Of a stretch of 36,279 bases of DNA, positions 7,601 through 16,224 are shown piece by piece. The DNA is from Clostridium psychrophilum. GTDB taxonomy: Bacteria > Bacillota > Clostridia > Clostridiales > Clostridiaceae. Under the pieces are notes generated by a model. The model did no database searches, had not been told where the DNA came from, and worked only from the letters and a program-made list of their open reading frames with translations. The stretch is from NCBI RefSeq assembly GCF_018861705.1, contig NZ_JAHLEC010000032.1, forward strand, positions 1 through 36,279, written 5' to 3'. Position 1 is the first letter of the stretch; every line of letters begins with the position of its first letter. The position numbers and the translations under genes are program-made.

Positions 7601-8947
7601 ATGGAAATACTAGATAAAGGAAAATGGCAAAATACATCCATAACTAGGATTACATTGTTTGTTGTAAATTTTTTTATGATTGTATTTATGTCTATTGTTA
7701 GTTCTAATACAATAGGTCTTATATGTGAAAATAATATGGCAAGGGAATTTATTGAAAAAATTAAATCAGTCCCAACTGTAGCATGGAAAATGCCTGTATT
7801 TGCTGTGATATTATTATTTATGCTTAGTTTAGGTGTTATAGTTCGAGAAAAGTTTTTTATGAAAAATCAATTAGTACTTTATTTATTTTGCATTTATGAT
7901 ATTTTATTATGTATTGCAATAATGTTTTATCTTAATATGGACTACAATGGGATATTATTTATAGCGATAGCAAATATACTTACTTATATTGATGGTAAAA
8001 AAAGAAAAAGTATATTTATTTCAGCAATAATTATTATTTATATAGTATTAGATTATAATATTTTGTCCATTAATTTTAATATATTTAATATGAATGATTA
8101 TGTTCAATACTATACTTCAATGCAAAGACTTTATTTTTTTAGTATTAAAAATATACTTAATTCTACTAATGAAATTATTTTTATTTTATTTATGATTCAA
8201 GTTATTCAAAGTGAGAAGGATGAAAATGAGAAAATTTCTGAACTATACAGTAAACTATATAAATCTTTGGAGGAATTGGAAGTTGTAAATATTCAATTAC
8301 AAGACTATGCTAGAAAATCGCAGGAAACAGCCAAGATTAAAGAGAGAAACAGACTAGCAAGGGAAATTCATGATACTATTGGTCATACACTTACGGGTAT
8401 AGCTATTGGGTTAGAAGCATGTATAGAATTATCAGAAATTGATCTAGTTAAGATGAAGATTCAAATGGTAAAAATATCAGCACTTGCTAGAAAGGGCCTA
8501 TTGGATGTAAGAAGGTCTATGAATGAATTAAGACCAGATGCATTAGAAAGGTTTACACTGATTTCAGCAATTTCTAAGTTATCTGAAGATATAAATGAGT
8601 GTACAAAAACTAAAGTTAAGATTGTAATTAATGGACAAGCATACAAAATGGCGGCTGATGAAGAAGAAACTGTTTATAGAATAGTGCAAGAGGGAATAAC
8701 CAATGCAGTAAGACATGGAGCTGCAAGTAAAATTATAATCACTTTAGAATTTTCAAAGAATAAGTTAAAAATTGAAATAAAGGATGATGGAGTAGGTGCA
8801 GATGAAATTAAAAAAGGTTTTGGACTAAGAAACATTGGGGAAAGAGTAGAAATGCTTGGGGGAAAAGTAAATTTCGGAGGAATTCCATTAGGTGGATTTA
8901 TTATTTCTGCTTGCTTGCCTATAAGGAGGAAAATTAGTAATGATTAA
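7601..8947 (+). CDS. Membrane sensor histidine kinase (HisKA_3 type)
   Basis: The 448-aa protein has several membrane segments in residues 15-200, with only short loops outside. A coiled-coil linker (about 205-245) follows, then a HisKA_3 dimerisation domain with RLAREIHDTIGHTL (phosphorylated His257). The HATPase_c domain shows EGITNAVRHG (N-box, about 364-373), DDGVGA (about 395-400) and GFGLRNI. This layout is typical of kinases paired with NarL/LuxR regulators. It has no obvious extracytoplasmic ligand domain, which fits sensing through partner binding proteins; two such proteins are encoded just downstream. The start ATG follows TATGGGGG. It overlaps the regulator gene by 8 bases. Confidence 0.9.
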   Translation: MEILDKGKWQNTSITRITLFVVNFFMIVFMSIVSSNTIGLICENNMAREFIEKIKSVPTVAWKMPVFAVILLFMLSLGVIVREKFFMKNQLVLYLFCIYDILLCIAIMFYLNMDYNGILFIAIANILTYIDGKKRKSIFISAIIIIYIVLDYNILSINFNIFNMNDYVQYYTSMQRLYFFSIKNILNSTNEIIFILFMIQVIQSEKDENEKISELYSKLYKSLEELEVVNIQLQDYARKSQETAKIKERNRLAREIHDTIGHTLTGIAIGLEACIELSEIDLVKMKIQMVKISALARKGLLDVRRSMNELRPDALERFTLISAISKLSEDINECTKTKVKIVINGQAYKMAADEEETVYRIVQEGITNAVRHGAASKIIITLEFSKNKLKIEIKDDGVGADEIKKGFGLRNIGERVEMLGGKVNFGGIPLGGFIISACLPIRRKISND

Positions 8948-9611
8948 AATATTAATTGCTGAAGACCAAGAGATCATTAGTCAAAGCCTAGAGATAATTC
9001 TTGGTAATAAGCCTGATTTAAAAGTAATTGGAGTTGCGAGTGATGGTGAAAAAGCTGTTACATTAGCCAAAAGATTAATTCCAGATATTATTTTAATGGA
9101 TATACGTATGCCAGGAATAGATGGAGTGAAATGCATAAAAATTATAAAAAAAGTATTGCCACAAATAAAAATAATAGTACTTACAACATTTGATGATAAT
9201 GATTATGTGTTTAATGCTCTAAAAAATGGAGCAAGTGGTTACTTATTAAAGGGATTATCTTCTATAGAATTGGTTGCGGCTATTAGAACAGTATTTAATG
9301 GAGGAGCTCTTATTAATCCAAGCGTTGCAGTGAAAGTAGTTGAATTTTTTCATGAAACTGAGGCAGAGGACTTTAAAATACATGTAGATGAGTTAGAATT
9401 CAATAATTTAAGTAAAAATGAGCTCCGAATAATGCAATTAATAGGTAGGGGGATGTCAAATAGGGAAATAGCTTCTGAGGTCAATTTTAGTGAGGGAACT
9501 GTGAGAAATTATATAAGTACTATTTTAAGTAAATTGCAATTAAGAGATAGGACTCAGATAGCAATTTTCGCAATTCAATCTAGATTGGAGTTGAAAAAGA
9601 TTGAAAATTAG
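8940..9611 (+). CDS. NarL/LuxR-family response regulator
   Basis: The product (223 aa) has an N-terminal receiver with acidic pocket E8-D9, phospho-acceptor Asp54 (LMDIRMPG), switch Thr near 82-83 and Lys104. A LuxR-type helix-turn-helix follows at about residues 155-213 (LSKNELRIMQLIGRGMSNREIA...GTVRNYIS). The start codon lies inside the end of the kinase gene, behind AAGGAGGA. It is the best candidate to bind the three 21-bp repeats at the levanase and PTS promoters; this is inferred from position and from how this family binds tandem sites. Confidence 0.93.
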   Translation: MIKILIAEDQEIISQSLEIILGNKPDLKVIGVASDGEKAVTLAKRLIPDIILMDIRMPGIDGVKCIKIIKKVLPQIKIIVLTTFDDNDYVFNALKNGASGYLLKGLSSIELVAAIRTVFNGGALINPSVAVKVVEFFHETEAEDFKIHVDELEFNNLSKNELRIMQLIGRGMSNREIASEVNFSEGTVRNYISTILSKLQLRDRTQIAIFAIQSRLELKKIEN

Positions 9612-10935
9612 AATAGCAAGAAAAGACTCTAAAAAAATTGCTATATCTATAATTTGTATTATCACAATCATAACATCTGCTTTTTATATTTATTATAAGT
9701 GTAAAAATAAAATGGTAGTATTAAATTTTGGTACATTCGTTGGCAGTATGAATGATGCACCTGATTTTCAATCTTATAAAGCTCTAGATGATGCAATATA
9801 TAAGTTTGAAAAAGCTAATCCACATATAAAGGTTAAATACGAAAGTGGCATATTAAAGAGTGATTATTCAGAGCAATTATCACAGGACATATTAAAAGGG
9901 AATGAACCTGATTTATTTTGTGTCTTGCCCGGTGATTTTAATACTTTTGCATCTATTGGTGAATTGAAAAATCTCGACAATTTAATTAAAACTGACAAGA
10001 CATTAGATTTATCTAAGCAATATGCAACTGCAATAAAGTCAGGTAAATACAAAAGTTCACAATATGCTATTGCAAAAGAGGTTGATCCTGAATTAATGTT
10101 TGTAAATAAAACCTTACTTGAAAAGCAAGGAATAAAATTACCTAGTGTAGATTGGACATGGAAGGATTTCTATAAGATATGCAAGGATGTAACTTTAGAC
10201 ACCAATAAAGATGGTAAGATTGATCAATTTGGGACTGTAGGATTTGACTGGAAACAGGCGGTTTATACTAATGGTCAGAAGCTTTTTGATGCAAATGGAA
10301 ATAAAGCTACATTTGATAATGTAGGTGTTACTGAGGCAATAAATTTTGTCTTACAGCTTAATAAGTTAAATCAAAATTATATAGTTAATTTAAAAGATTT
10401 TGATGATGGTAAGGTTGCTTTTAGGCCTTTCCCATTTTCAACATATAGTGCATATAACGTATATCCATATAAAGTAATGAAATATGGACAATTTGAATGG
10501 GAATGTATAAAGTTACCTAGAGGCCCTGAAGGGAAAAATGCTGGACAGCTTGATAGTTTACTTATGGGAATTAGTTCAAGAACAAAACATGAAAAAGAAG
10601 CCTGGAAATTTTTGAAATTTTTAACTAATGATAAGGATGTTCAACTGGATGTTTTTAAATATTCTCATGGGATGCCGGTTATAAAAGAATTAGTGGAATC
10701 AAAAGGAACAGATAAAGTGCTTTCTAAGTATAATTCAGATGGAAAAAAATTTATTGACAAGAAGGAGTTAAGTGAAGTAGTAGAACAATCAATTGTAACT
10801 TCAAGTTTTCATAAATATGAGGCAAGTATGGAGATTGCCGATAAGGACATATTTCAATTAATTAATAGTGGAGGAGACGTGCAAGATACATTAACCAAGT
10901 TGAACTATAAATTAAATGACTTTCTTAAACCTTAG
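9601..10935 (+). CDS. Membrane-anchored family 1 sugar-binding protein, probable sensor partner
   Basis: The product (444 aa) resembles the solute-binding proteins of carbohydrate ABC transporters (family 1, MalE/UgpB-like), with ...EPDLFCVLPGDFNTFASIGELKNLD and WTWKDFYKICKDVTLDTNKDGKID. It starts with TTG, 10 bases after GGAG inside the regulator gene, and overlaps that gene by 11 bases. The N-terminus carries one hydrophobic segment (about residues 12-31) and no lipobox cysteine, so it is anchored by a membrane helix. No ABC permease or ATPase for it is present between the flanking promoters. Translational coupling to the kinase and regulator suggests a ligand-sensing accessory rather than a transporter part. 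Confidence 0.85.
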   Translation: MKIRIARKDSKKIAISIICIITIITSAFYIYYKCKNKMVVLNFGTFVGSMNDAPDFQSYKALDDAIYKFEKANPHIKVKYESGILKSDYSEQLSQDILKGNEPDLFCVLPGDFNTFASIGELKNLDNLIKTDKTLDLSKQYATAIKSGKYKSSQYAIAKEVDPELMFVNKTLLEKQGIKLPSVDWTWKDFYKICKDVTLDTNKDGKIDQFGTVGFDWKQAVYTNGQKLFDANGNKATFDNVGVTEAINFVLQLNKLNQNYIVNLKDFDDGKVAFRPFPFSTYSAYNVYPYKVMKYGQFEWECIKLPRGPEGKNAGQLDSLLMGISSRTKHEKEAWKFLKFLTNDKDVQLDVFKYSHGMPVIKELVESKGTDKVLSKYNSDGKKFIDKKELSEVVEQSIVTSSFHKYEASMEIADKDIFQLINSGGDVQDTLTKLNYKLNDFLKP

Positions 10936-10956
10936 GCAAATATTAGGAGGAAGTAA

Positions 10957-11901
10957 ATGTCTAAAAAAAATATAGCAATAATATTAATAATTTTCATGAT
11001 TCTGTTTTTGGGTGTACTCAGTGTATTTATGAGCTTTAATAAAGATCTTCCTTTTGGAGAAAAAAAATTAAAGTTTGGCGCAACCTATATGAATATGAAT
11101 AATGCATATTGTGTTAAACTTAATGAGGGTATAAAAAAGGTTGTTGAATCTCAAAATGGAAACCTTATTTCACTTGATGCGCAGCTTGAAGTTTCAAAAC
11201 AAATATCTCAAGTTAATGATCTTATAGCTCAGAAAGTAGATGTTATATTTATAAATACTGTTGATTGGAAAGGGATAAAGCCTGCATTAATAGCTGCAAA
11301 AAAAGCTAAAATACCTGTTATAGTTATTGATTCTCCCGTTTTTGATGATAATCTAGTTGATTGCACTGTGGTATCTGAAAATTATAATGCAGGCGTATTA
11401 TGTGCGAAAGATTTAGTAGCAAAATTAAAGGGAAAAGGAAATGTTGTCATTATTGAACATCCAACTGCAAAATCAGGTATTCAGAGAATTCAAGGTTTTG
11501 AGGATATAATAAAGAAATATAGTGGGATTAAGATTGTTGCTAGGAAGACTTCAAATGGTCAACTAGAGCTTTCTATGGAAGTTATGGATAGTATAATTAA
11601 AACAACTAAACACATAGATGCTGTTATGTGTCTTAATGATCCAACAGCCTTAGGTGTTATTGCAGCCTTTGAAAACAATAAAATAGATAATAAAGCATAT
11701 ATTTACGGAATTGATGGATCGGATGATGCAATAGCGATGATTGAAAAAGGAAAACTTGCAGCAACAGTAGCACAGTCTCCAGATATGATTGGAAAGATTG
11801 CCGCACAAACTGCGTTAAAAAAATTAAAAGGAATAAAAATTAAAAAGTATATAAATGTTCCTGTAAAATTAATCAATAAATCAAATTTGGTGTACCCATG
11901 A
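10957..11901 (+). CDS. Membrane-anchored periplasmic-binding protein (RbsB type), probable sensor partner
   Basis: The product (314 aa) is a type 1 periplasmic-binding-protein fold (ribose/galactose-binding like). KFGATYMNMNNAYC opens the first lobe, VDVIFINTVDWKGIKPAL and IPVIVIDSPVFDDN lie in the middle, and AVMCLNDPTALGVIAAFE and YGIDGSDDAIAMIEKGKLAATVAQ in the second lobe. An uncleaved membrane anchor spans about residues 5-27, and no lipobox is present. AGGAGG precedes ATG. It is the fourth gene of the kinase-regulator operon, and its stop codon lies inside the terminator hairpin. Again no permease accompanies it. Anchored binding proteins of this kind are known to signal to a histidine kinase in the clostridial XylFII-LytS system; the analogy is inference. 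Confidence 0.86.
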   Translation: MSKKNIAIILIIFMILFLGVLSVFMSFNKDLPFGEKKLKFGATYMNMNNAYCVKLNEGIKKVVESQNGNLISLDAQLEVSKQISQVNDLIAQKVDVIFINTVDWKGIKPALIAAKKAKIPVIVIDSPVFDDNLVDCTVVSENYNAGVLCAKDLVAKLKGKGNVVIIEHPTAKSGIQRIQGFEDIIKKYSGIKIVARKTSNGQLELSMEVMDSIIKTTKHIDAVMCLNDPTALGVIAAFENNKIDNKAYIYGIDGSDDAIAMIEKGKLAATVAQSPDMIGKIAAQTALKKLKGIKIKKYINVPVKLINKSNLVYP

Positions 11902-11923
11902 TGATATGGGTACACCATTTTTT
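11889..11923 (+). terminator. Intrinsic terminator of the sensor operon
   Basis: GGTGTACCCAT/ATGGGTACACC is a perfect 11-bp stem followed by ATTTTTTT. The TGA stop codon of the upstream gene lies within the hairpin. Confidence 0.93.
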
Positions 11924-11969
11924 TATGATTTTTTAGTTGGGCAACTTCAATTCAACTTAATAATGTTAA

Positions 11970-12040
11970 TGACTAATGTAATGGTTTAAATGACAATTGT
12001 CATAATTTAAATGACAAAATGTAGGTGAAGTAAATATAAA
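11970..12040 (+). promoter_or_regulatory. Three 21-bp direct repeats plus promoter before the PTS operon
   Basis: Repeats start at 11970 (TGACTAATGT), 11991 (TGACAATTGTCA) and 12012 (TGACAAAATGTAGG), again exactly 21 bp apart. ATGACA (12011-12016) is placed as -35 and TATAAA (12035-12040) as -10, with an 18-bp spacer. The whole block aligns with 4081-4170 before the levanase, so both promoters should answer to the same activator. Confidence 0.75.
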
Positions 12041-12079
12041 ATTAGTCCATAATATATTTATAAGTCAATTAGGCCTAAT

Positions 12080-12093
12080 TGATAACGTTACCA
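12080..12093 (+). promoter_or_regulatory. cre (CcpA site) before the PTS operon
   Basis: TGATAACGTTACCA is a close match to the cre consensus and lies about 40 bp after the -10, as at the levanase. Confidence 0.72.
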
Positions 12094-12197
12094 CATATAG
12101 AAATTATTTTAAATAATGTATGAAAAAATAATTTATATTGGACATTATAGTAATAAAAGTTAAACCAAAAATTGCATTAGAAAATGGGGGGATGAAA

Positions 12198-12623
12198 ATG
12201 GTAGCTATTATGGTTGGAACGCATGGAAGTTTTTCAAAACAAATATTAAGATCAGCTGAAATGATATTTGGCAAACAAGAAAATGTATCATCAGTTACTT
12301 TCGAGACCGGTGAAGGAATTGAAGATCTTGTAGAAAAGTACAAAAAGGCAGCAGAAAAATTGAATTGTAAAGAAGGAGTGCTTTTTTTAGTAGATTTGTT
12401 TGGAGGAAGCCCATTTAATGCAGCAAGTAGAGTAGTAACAGAGGGTGATAATATGGATGTGCTTACCGGTATTAATTTACCAATGCTACTTGAGATTTAT
12501 GGATCTAGAGGGTTTTCTAACCTTGAAGAGCTAGTTAGTATAGGAAAAAAAGCAGGAGCTGAAGGAATAAAATCATTAAGAGAAGTTCTTGCTCAGCCAG
12601 ATGATGATGAAGAATTATTATAA
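12198..12623 (+). CDS. PTS mannose/fructose-family IIA component
   Basis: The product (141 aa) is a cytoplasmic IIA protein of the mannose/fructose/sorbose PTS family (like LevD or the ManX A domain). MVGTHGSFSK carries the phosphorylated His9, and DLFGGSPFNAA is the second family signature. It passes phosphate from HPr to IIB. The start was set at ATG 12198, six bases after GGGGGG; an in-frame ATG at 12192 sits on the ribosome binding site, and one at 12138 is too far upstream. It is the first gene of a four-gene operon with repeats and cre upstream. IIA and IIB are separate genes here, as in levD-levE. Confidence 0.92.
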   Translation: MVAIMVGTHGSFSKQILRSAEMIFGKQENVSSVTFETGEGIEDLVEKYKKAAEKLNCKEGVLFLVDLFGGSPFNAASRVVTEGDNMDVLTGINLPMLLEIYGSRGFSNLEELVSIGKKAGAEGIKSLREVLAQPDDDEELL

Positions 12624-12642
12624 TTAACGGGAGGAATTAGAA

Positions 12643-13125
12643 ATGAATATAAATTTTGTGAGGATAGATGACAGATTAATACATGGTCAAGTTGCAAGTA
12701 TATGGGTAAAAGAAACAAAGTGTAATAAAATATTTGTGTGCAGTGATGAGGTTTCTAAAGATAAATTAAGAAAAACATTACTTTTAAAAGTTGCACCTCC
12801 AGGAGTAAAAGCTTATGTATTACCTATTGATAAGGTACTTCAGGTTTATAAAAATCCTAAATATGATTCTTTTAAAGCATTAATATTATGTGTAAATCCG
12901 GGAGATGTTTTAAGACTTATTCAAGGTGGTATGGTTATGAAATCCGTAAATCTTGGAGGAATGTGTTTTAAAACTGGAAGAACACAGATAAGCGGTGCAG
13001 TTTCTCTTGGACCTGAAGATGTTGATGCCTTAAATAAAATACATGAATTAGGAATTGAACTTGAACTAAGAAAAATTGCAAGTGATTCTAAAATTGATGT
13101 AATGAGTAAAATAAAGGATTTATAA
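12643..13125 (+). CDS. PTS mannose/fructose-family IIB component
   Basis: The product (160 aa) is a IIB protein of the mannose/fructose/sorbose family. FVRIDDRLIHGQV contains the phosphorylated His14 and is diagnostic. It takes phosphate from IIA and gives it to the sugar during transport. GGGAGG lies before ATG, 19 bases after the IIA stop. Length is normal. The fructan context favours fructose as substrate, but mannose or sorbose cannot be excluded from sequence. Confidence 0.93.
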   Translation: MNINFVRIDDRLIHGQVASIWVKETKCNKIFVCSDEVSKDKLRKTLLLKVAPPGVKAYVLPIDKVLQVYKNPKYDSFKALILCVNPGDVLRLIQGGMVMKSVNLGGMCFKTGRTQISGAVSLGPEDVDALNKIHELGIELELRKIASDSKIDVMSKIKDL

Positions 13126-13193
13126 ATTTATCGTTGTAAAGGTTTATATAACTGTAATCTAAAAAGAAACACAATTTAAAAGGAGGGTTATTT

Positions 13194-13961
13194 ATGACTA
13201 CTATTCAATTTATTTTAGTACTTGTTGTCGCTATGATAACAGGCATGGGAAGTGTGCTTGACAGTATGCAAACACACAGACCGCTTATAGCATGTACTTT
13301 AATTGGTATTGTTCTAGGGGATATGAAAACAGGAATTATTTTAGGGGGTACATTAGAACTTTTAGCTCTAGGTTGGATGAACGTTGGAGCGGCTATGGGA
13401 CCAGATAGTGCACTTGCTAGTGTTATCGCAACTATTTTGGTAATAACAGGTAATCAACCAATTACAACAGGTATAGCAATTGCAATTCCAATTGCAGCAG
13501 CTGGGCAAGTTTTAACGATATTTGTTAGAACTATAACAATATTTTTTCAACATCGTTGTGATAAATATGCTGAAGACGCTAATTTTAGAGCAATAGAACT
13601 TACTCATTTTGGAGCATTGATATTGCAAGGCCTTCGTATTGCAATTCCAGCGGCACTAGTAGCAGCAGTAGCTGGCACTAGCGGAGTTACTGCTATGCTA
13701 GCAGCGATACCTTTACCTATAACAAAAGGATTACAGATTGCTGGTGGAATGATCGTTGTTGTTGGTTATGCTATGGTAATTAACATGATGGAAGCAAAAT
13801 ACTTAATGCCATTCTTCTTAGTTGGTTTTTCAATTGCAGCATTTACAACATTTACGCTTGTTGGATTCGGAATACTCGCTGTTTCAGTAGCTATATTCTA
13901 TATCCAATTAAATCCAAAATATAGTCAAGTTCAAGTTTATGATGAAATAGATGATTTGTAA
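13194..13961 (+). CDS. PTS mannose/fructose-family IIC permease
   Basis: The product (255 aa) is the IIC membrane subunit. It is very hydrophobic with several helices and the family features GIVLGDMKTGIILGGTLELLALGWMNVGAAMGPD near residues 38-72. Together with IID it forms the channel. AAAAGGAGGG precedes ATG. The 68-base gap after IIB carries no terminator. Confidence 0.93.
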   Translation: MTTIQFILVLVVAMITGMGSVLDSMQTHRPLIACTLIGIVLGDMKTGIILGGTLELLALGWMNVGAAMGPDSALASVIATILVITGNQPITTGIAIAIPIAAAGQVLTIFVRTITIFFQHRCDKYAEDANFRAIELTHFGALILQGLRIAIPAALVAAVAGTSGVTAMLAAIPLPITKGLQIAGGMIVVVGYAMVINMMEAKYLMPFFLVGFSIAAFTTFTLVGFGILAVSVAIFYIQLNPKYSQVQVYDEIDDL

Positions 13962-13975
13962 AAGGGGGAGATAAT

Positions 13976-14869
13976 ATGAGTGAGAGTAATTTAACTGAAA
14001 ATCACATTGGAAATGACAAAACATTGAAATCAAAGGAAATATCTAAGGGTGAAAATAGATTAACCAAAGGTGATTTAAAAAGCATGTTTTGGCGTTCATG
14101 GTTTATATTAGGATCATTTAATTTTGAAAGAAATCAAAGTATGGGTTTTTGTGTAAGCATGATTCCAGCTATAAAAAGATTTTATAAAACTAAAGAAGAT
14201 CAGTCAGCAGCATTAAAAAGACATTTAGAATTTTTTAATACCACTCCATATATGGCTGCACCTATCATGGGTGTTACGGCAGCTATGGAACAAGAAAGAT
14301 CTATTGGAGCTCCAATTGATGACGCAGCTATTAGTGGTGTAAAAATTGGACTTATAGGGCCACTTGCAGGTGTAGGCGATCCTGTATTTTGGGGAACATT
14401 AAGACCACTTTTCGCAGCATTAGGCGCATCAGTTGCAGTTACTGGAAGCATTTTAGGACCATTACTTTTCTTTATACCATTTAATATCTGTAGAATATTG
14501 ACATTATGGTTTGGTCTTAAATTTGGATATGAAAAAGGGACGGCAGTTGTATCAGAGGCATCTGGTAACACATTACAGAAAATAACTGAAGGAGCTTCAA
14601 TAGCCGGACTATTTATAATGGGAGCACTAGTTTGTAAATGGACTAATATTAATGTACCATTAGTAGTCTCAAGAATTAAAGGTGCCGATGGTGTAGTGGT
14701 TGTTACTACTGTTCAAACTATTTTGGATTCTTTAATTCCAGGATTACTTCCATTATTATTAACTTTCGGTTGTATGAAGTTATTAAAGAAAAAAGTTAAT
14801 CCTATGACAATAATATTTGGAATGTTTGCTGTGGGCATATTAGGTTATATGGGTGGATTCTTAAAATAA
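13976..14869 (+). CDS. PTS mannose/fructose-family IID component
   Basis: The product (297 aa) is the IID membrane subunit, the marker of this PTS family. MFWRSWFILGSFNFERNQSMGF and FFNTTPYMAAPIMGVTAAMEQ are characteristic, as is GPLAGVGDPVFWGTLRP. The N-terminal ~30 residues are a hydrophilic extension before the conserved region. AAAGGGGGAGAT precedes ATG, 14 bases after IIC. It is the last clear PTS gene. Confidence 0.94.
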   Translation: MSESNLTENHIGNDKTLKSKEISKGENRLTKGDLKSMFWRSWFILGSFNFERNQSMGFCVSMIPAIKRFYKTKEDQSAALKRHLEFFNTTPYMAAPIMGVTAAMEQERSIGAPIDDAAISGVKIGLIGPLAGVGDPVFWGTLRPLFAALGASVAVTGSILGPLLFFIPFNICRILTLWFGLKFGYEKGTAVVSEASGNTLQKITEGASIAGLFIMGALVCKWTNINVPLVVSRIKGADGVVVVTTVQTILDSLIPGLLPLLLTFGCMKLLKKKVNPMTIIFGMFAVGILGYMGGFLK

Positions 14870-14922
14870 CTTAGAATTATTAATAAGGATTTAGAAGCCA
14901 TTTAATGATTTTATAATATAAG

Positions 14923-14956
14923 TTAAGGCTATCTTTTAAACGAGAGATAGCCTTAA
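14923..14956 (+). terminator. Hairpin between the PTS operon and the C39-like gene
   Basis: TTAAGGCTATCT/AGATAGCCTTAA is a perfect 12-bp stem. Only a weak T-rich tail (TCTATATATTTT) follows, so it may be a partial terminator that lowers expression of the next gene rather than a full stop. Confidence 0.7.
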
Positions 14957-14994
14957 TCTATATATTTTAATCTATAAAGGAGATGAAAACTAAG

Positions 14995-16080
14995 ATGCTT
15001 AATATTATATCGATTATTGTAGTAGTAATAGCACTAATTATATATTTATTTTTCATAATTTTTAACTTTTATCAACAAAAATATTATTATCAGGCATATA
15101 GTCCTAAATCAATAAGATCAGGTGAAATACTAAAATATCCTGAAAAATATAATATGGACGGGTTTGTTAGCGTATCAAGTCAAAAACAGTATCAAGAGGC
15201 TGCTGCACTTAAGATGATAAATGATAAAATTAATACAAATCAAAATATATCCATAAATAATGTTAACTTTCTTATGGGTTATACATACGGAGCTAGTTTT
15301 AATAAGATAAATAAAAACTTTGTGCCATTTCTAGAGCCCATTTCATGTGTGAAAGTATCTGCACCATTTTTGGGGCTGAATATGGATTACCGTACATCAA
15401 ACAGTCCTAAAATATTTTTAGATGCAGTAAAGTATTACATTTCAAAGGGATATCCTGTATTAGCACAATTGGACATGGCTACTCTTTTAGGGAGAAAAGG
15501 TTTTTATTCAATAAGCGAACTTATAGTAGGATATAATAAGAAGGGGTTTTATTATTATGATACGCTTGGAATTAATAACGAAAAGAAGAAGTATGTTTCA
15601 AACAGACAATTCGTTGCTGCCACCAATAGATTGAATACAAAGTTTAAAAAACCATGGAAATATGGATTTTGCATTTTTAAGGCTAGCGAAGAAAAAAAGC
15701 AGATTAAAAATGCAATTAAAATTAACGCAAAAAATCTTATTGGAGAAACAAGTGATAGGACTGCTTCAGGATCACAAGCAATAGCAGCATATGCAAAGCA
15801 TATTAAAGAAACAAAAACGTTTGACAGTGGATGGGTAATTGAAGCCTTAGAATATTCAAGAAGAGATAACGCTGAATTTTTTGAAGAATTTTTTAAAGAT
15901 AATTCAGATTTAAGTAAAGTAGCTAATTTGTTTAGAGCAGTAAGTGAAAATTATAATAAAGCATTAAAAATTATTAAAGTAAACGTGAATGATGAAAACA
16001 TAGAGAAAGTAAGCAACCTTTTGTTTGAAAATTCACAAGTAGAGCAGCAAATAGGTAAAATATTAGAAAAGGCTTCCTAA
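14995..16080 (+). CDS. Membrane-anchored protein with C39/BtrH-like fold, unknown function
   Basis: The product (about 361 aa) is not firmly recognised. One N-terminal membrane helix (about residues 1-23) is followed by a likely extracellular domain. ISKGYPVLAQLDMATLL...ISELIVGYNKKGFYYYDTLG resembles the core strands of C39-peptidase-like and BtrH N-terminal domains, and a helical C-terminal part of about 110 aa follows. The cysteine and histidine needed for a C39 protease are not seen at the expected places, so it may be an inactive or binding version. The start could be 14983 (on the ribosome binding site AAAGGAG) or 14995; I prefer 14995. It follows the PTS operon after a weak hairpin and may be co-transcribed. 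Function unknown. Confidence 0.7.
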   Translation: MLNIISIIVVVIALIIYLFFIIFNFYQQKYYYQAYSPKSIRSGEILKYPEKYNMDGFVSVSSQKQYQEAAALKMINDKINTNQNISINNVNFLMGYTYGASFNKINKNFVPFLEPISCVKVSAPFLGLNMDYRTSNSPKIFLDAVKYYISKGYPVLAQLDMATLLGRKGFYSISELIVGYNKKGFYYYDTLGINNEKKKYVSNRQFVAATNRLNTKFKKPWKYGFCIFKASEEKKQIKNAIKINAKNLIGETSDRTASGSQAIAAYAKHIKETKTFDSGWVIEALEYSRRDNAEFFEEFFKDNSDLSKVANLFRAVSENYNKALKIIKVNVNDENIEKVSNLLFENSQVEQQIGKILEKAS

Positions 16081-16132
16081 AGTTTAAATATAATCATTGT
16101 TTAAGCATGTTTATCATTTCTTTTGAAAACAC

Positions 16133-16198
16133 AAAAAAATGGGACCTATAAATAGAAAGCAGTAATTATTAATGGTCTATTATATAGGTTCATTTTTT
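16133..16198. terminator. Bidirectional hairpin between convergent genes
   Basis: GGGACCTATA and TATAGGTTC form the stem, with an A run on the left side (16133-16139) and a T run on the right (16191-16198). It can end both the C39-like gene (plus) and the epimerase gene (minus). The loop is long, about 30 bases. Confidence 0.65.
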
Positions 16199-16224
16199 TA
16201 TTTGTTCTGATTGTTTATGAGGGG

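Noticed and set aside
11930-12195. Possible sigma-54 promoter as in Bacillus lev operons
   Set aside because: No TGGCAC-N5-TTGC-like sequence was seen, and no LevR-type activator gene is present; a sigma-A-type promoter with repeats explains the region better.
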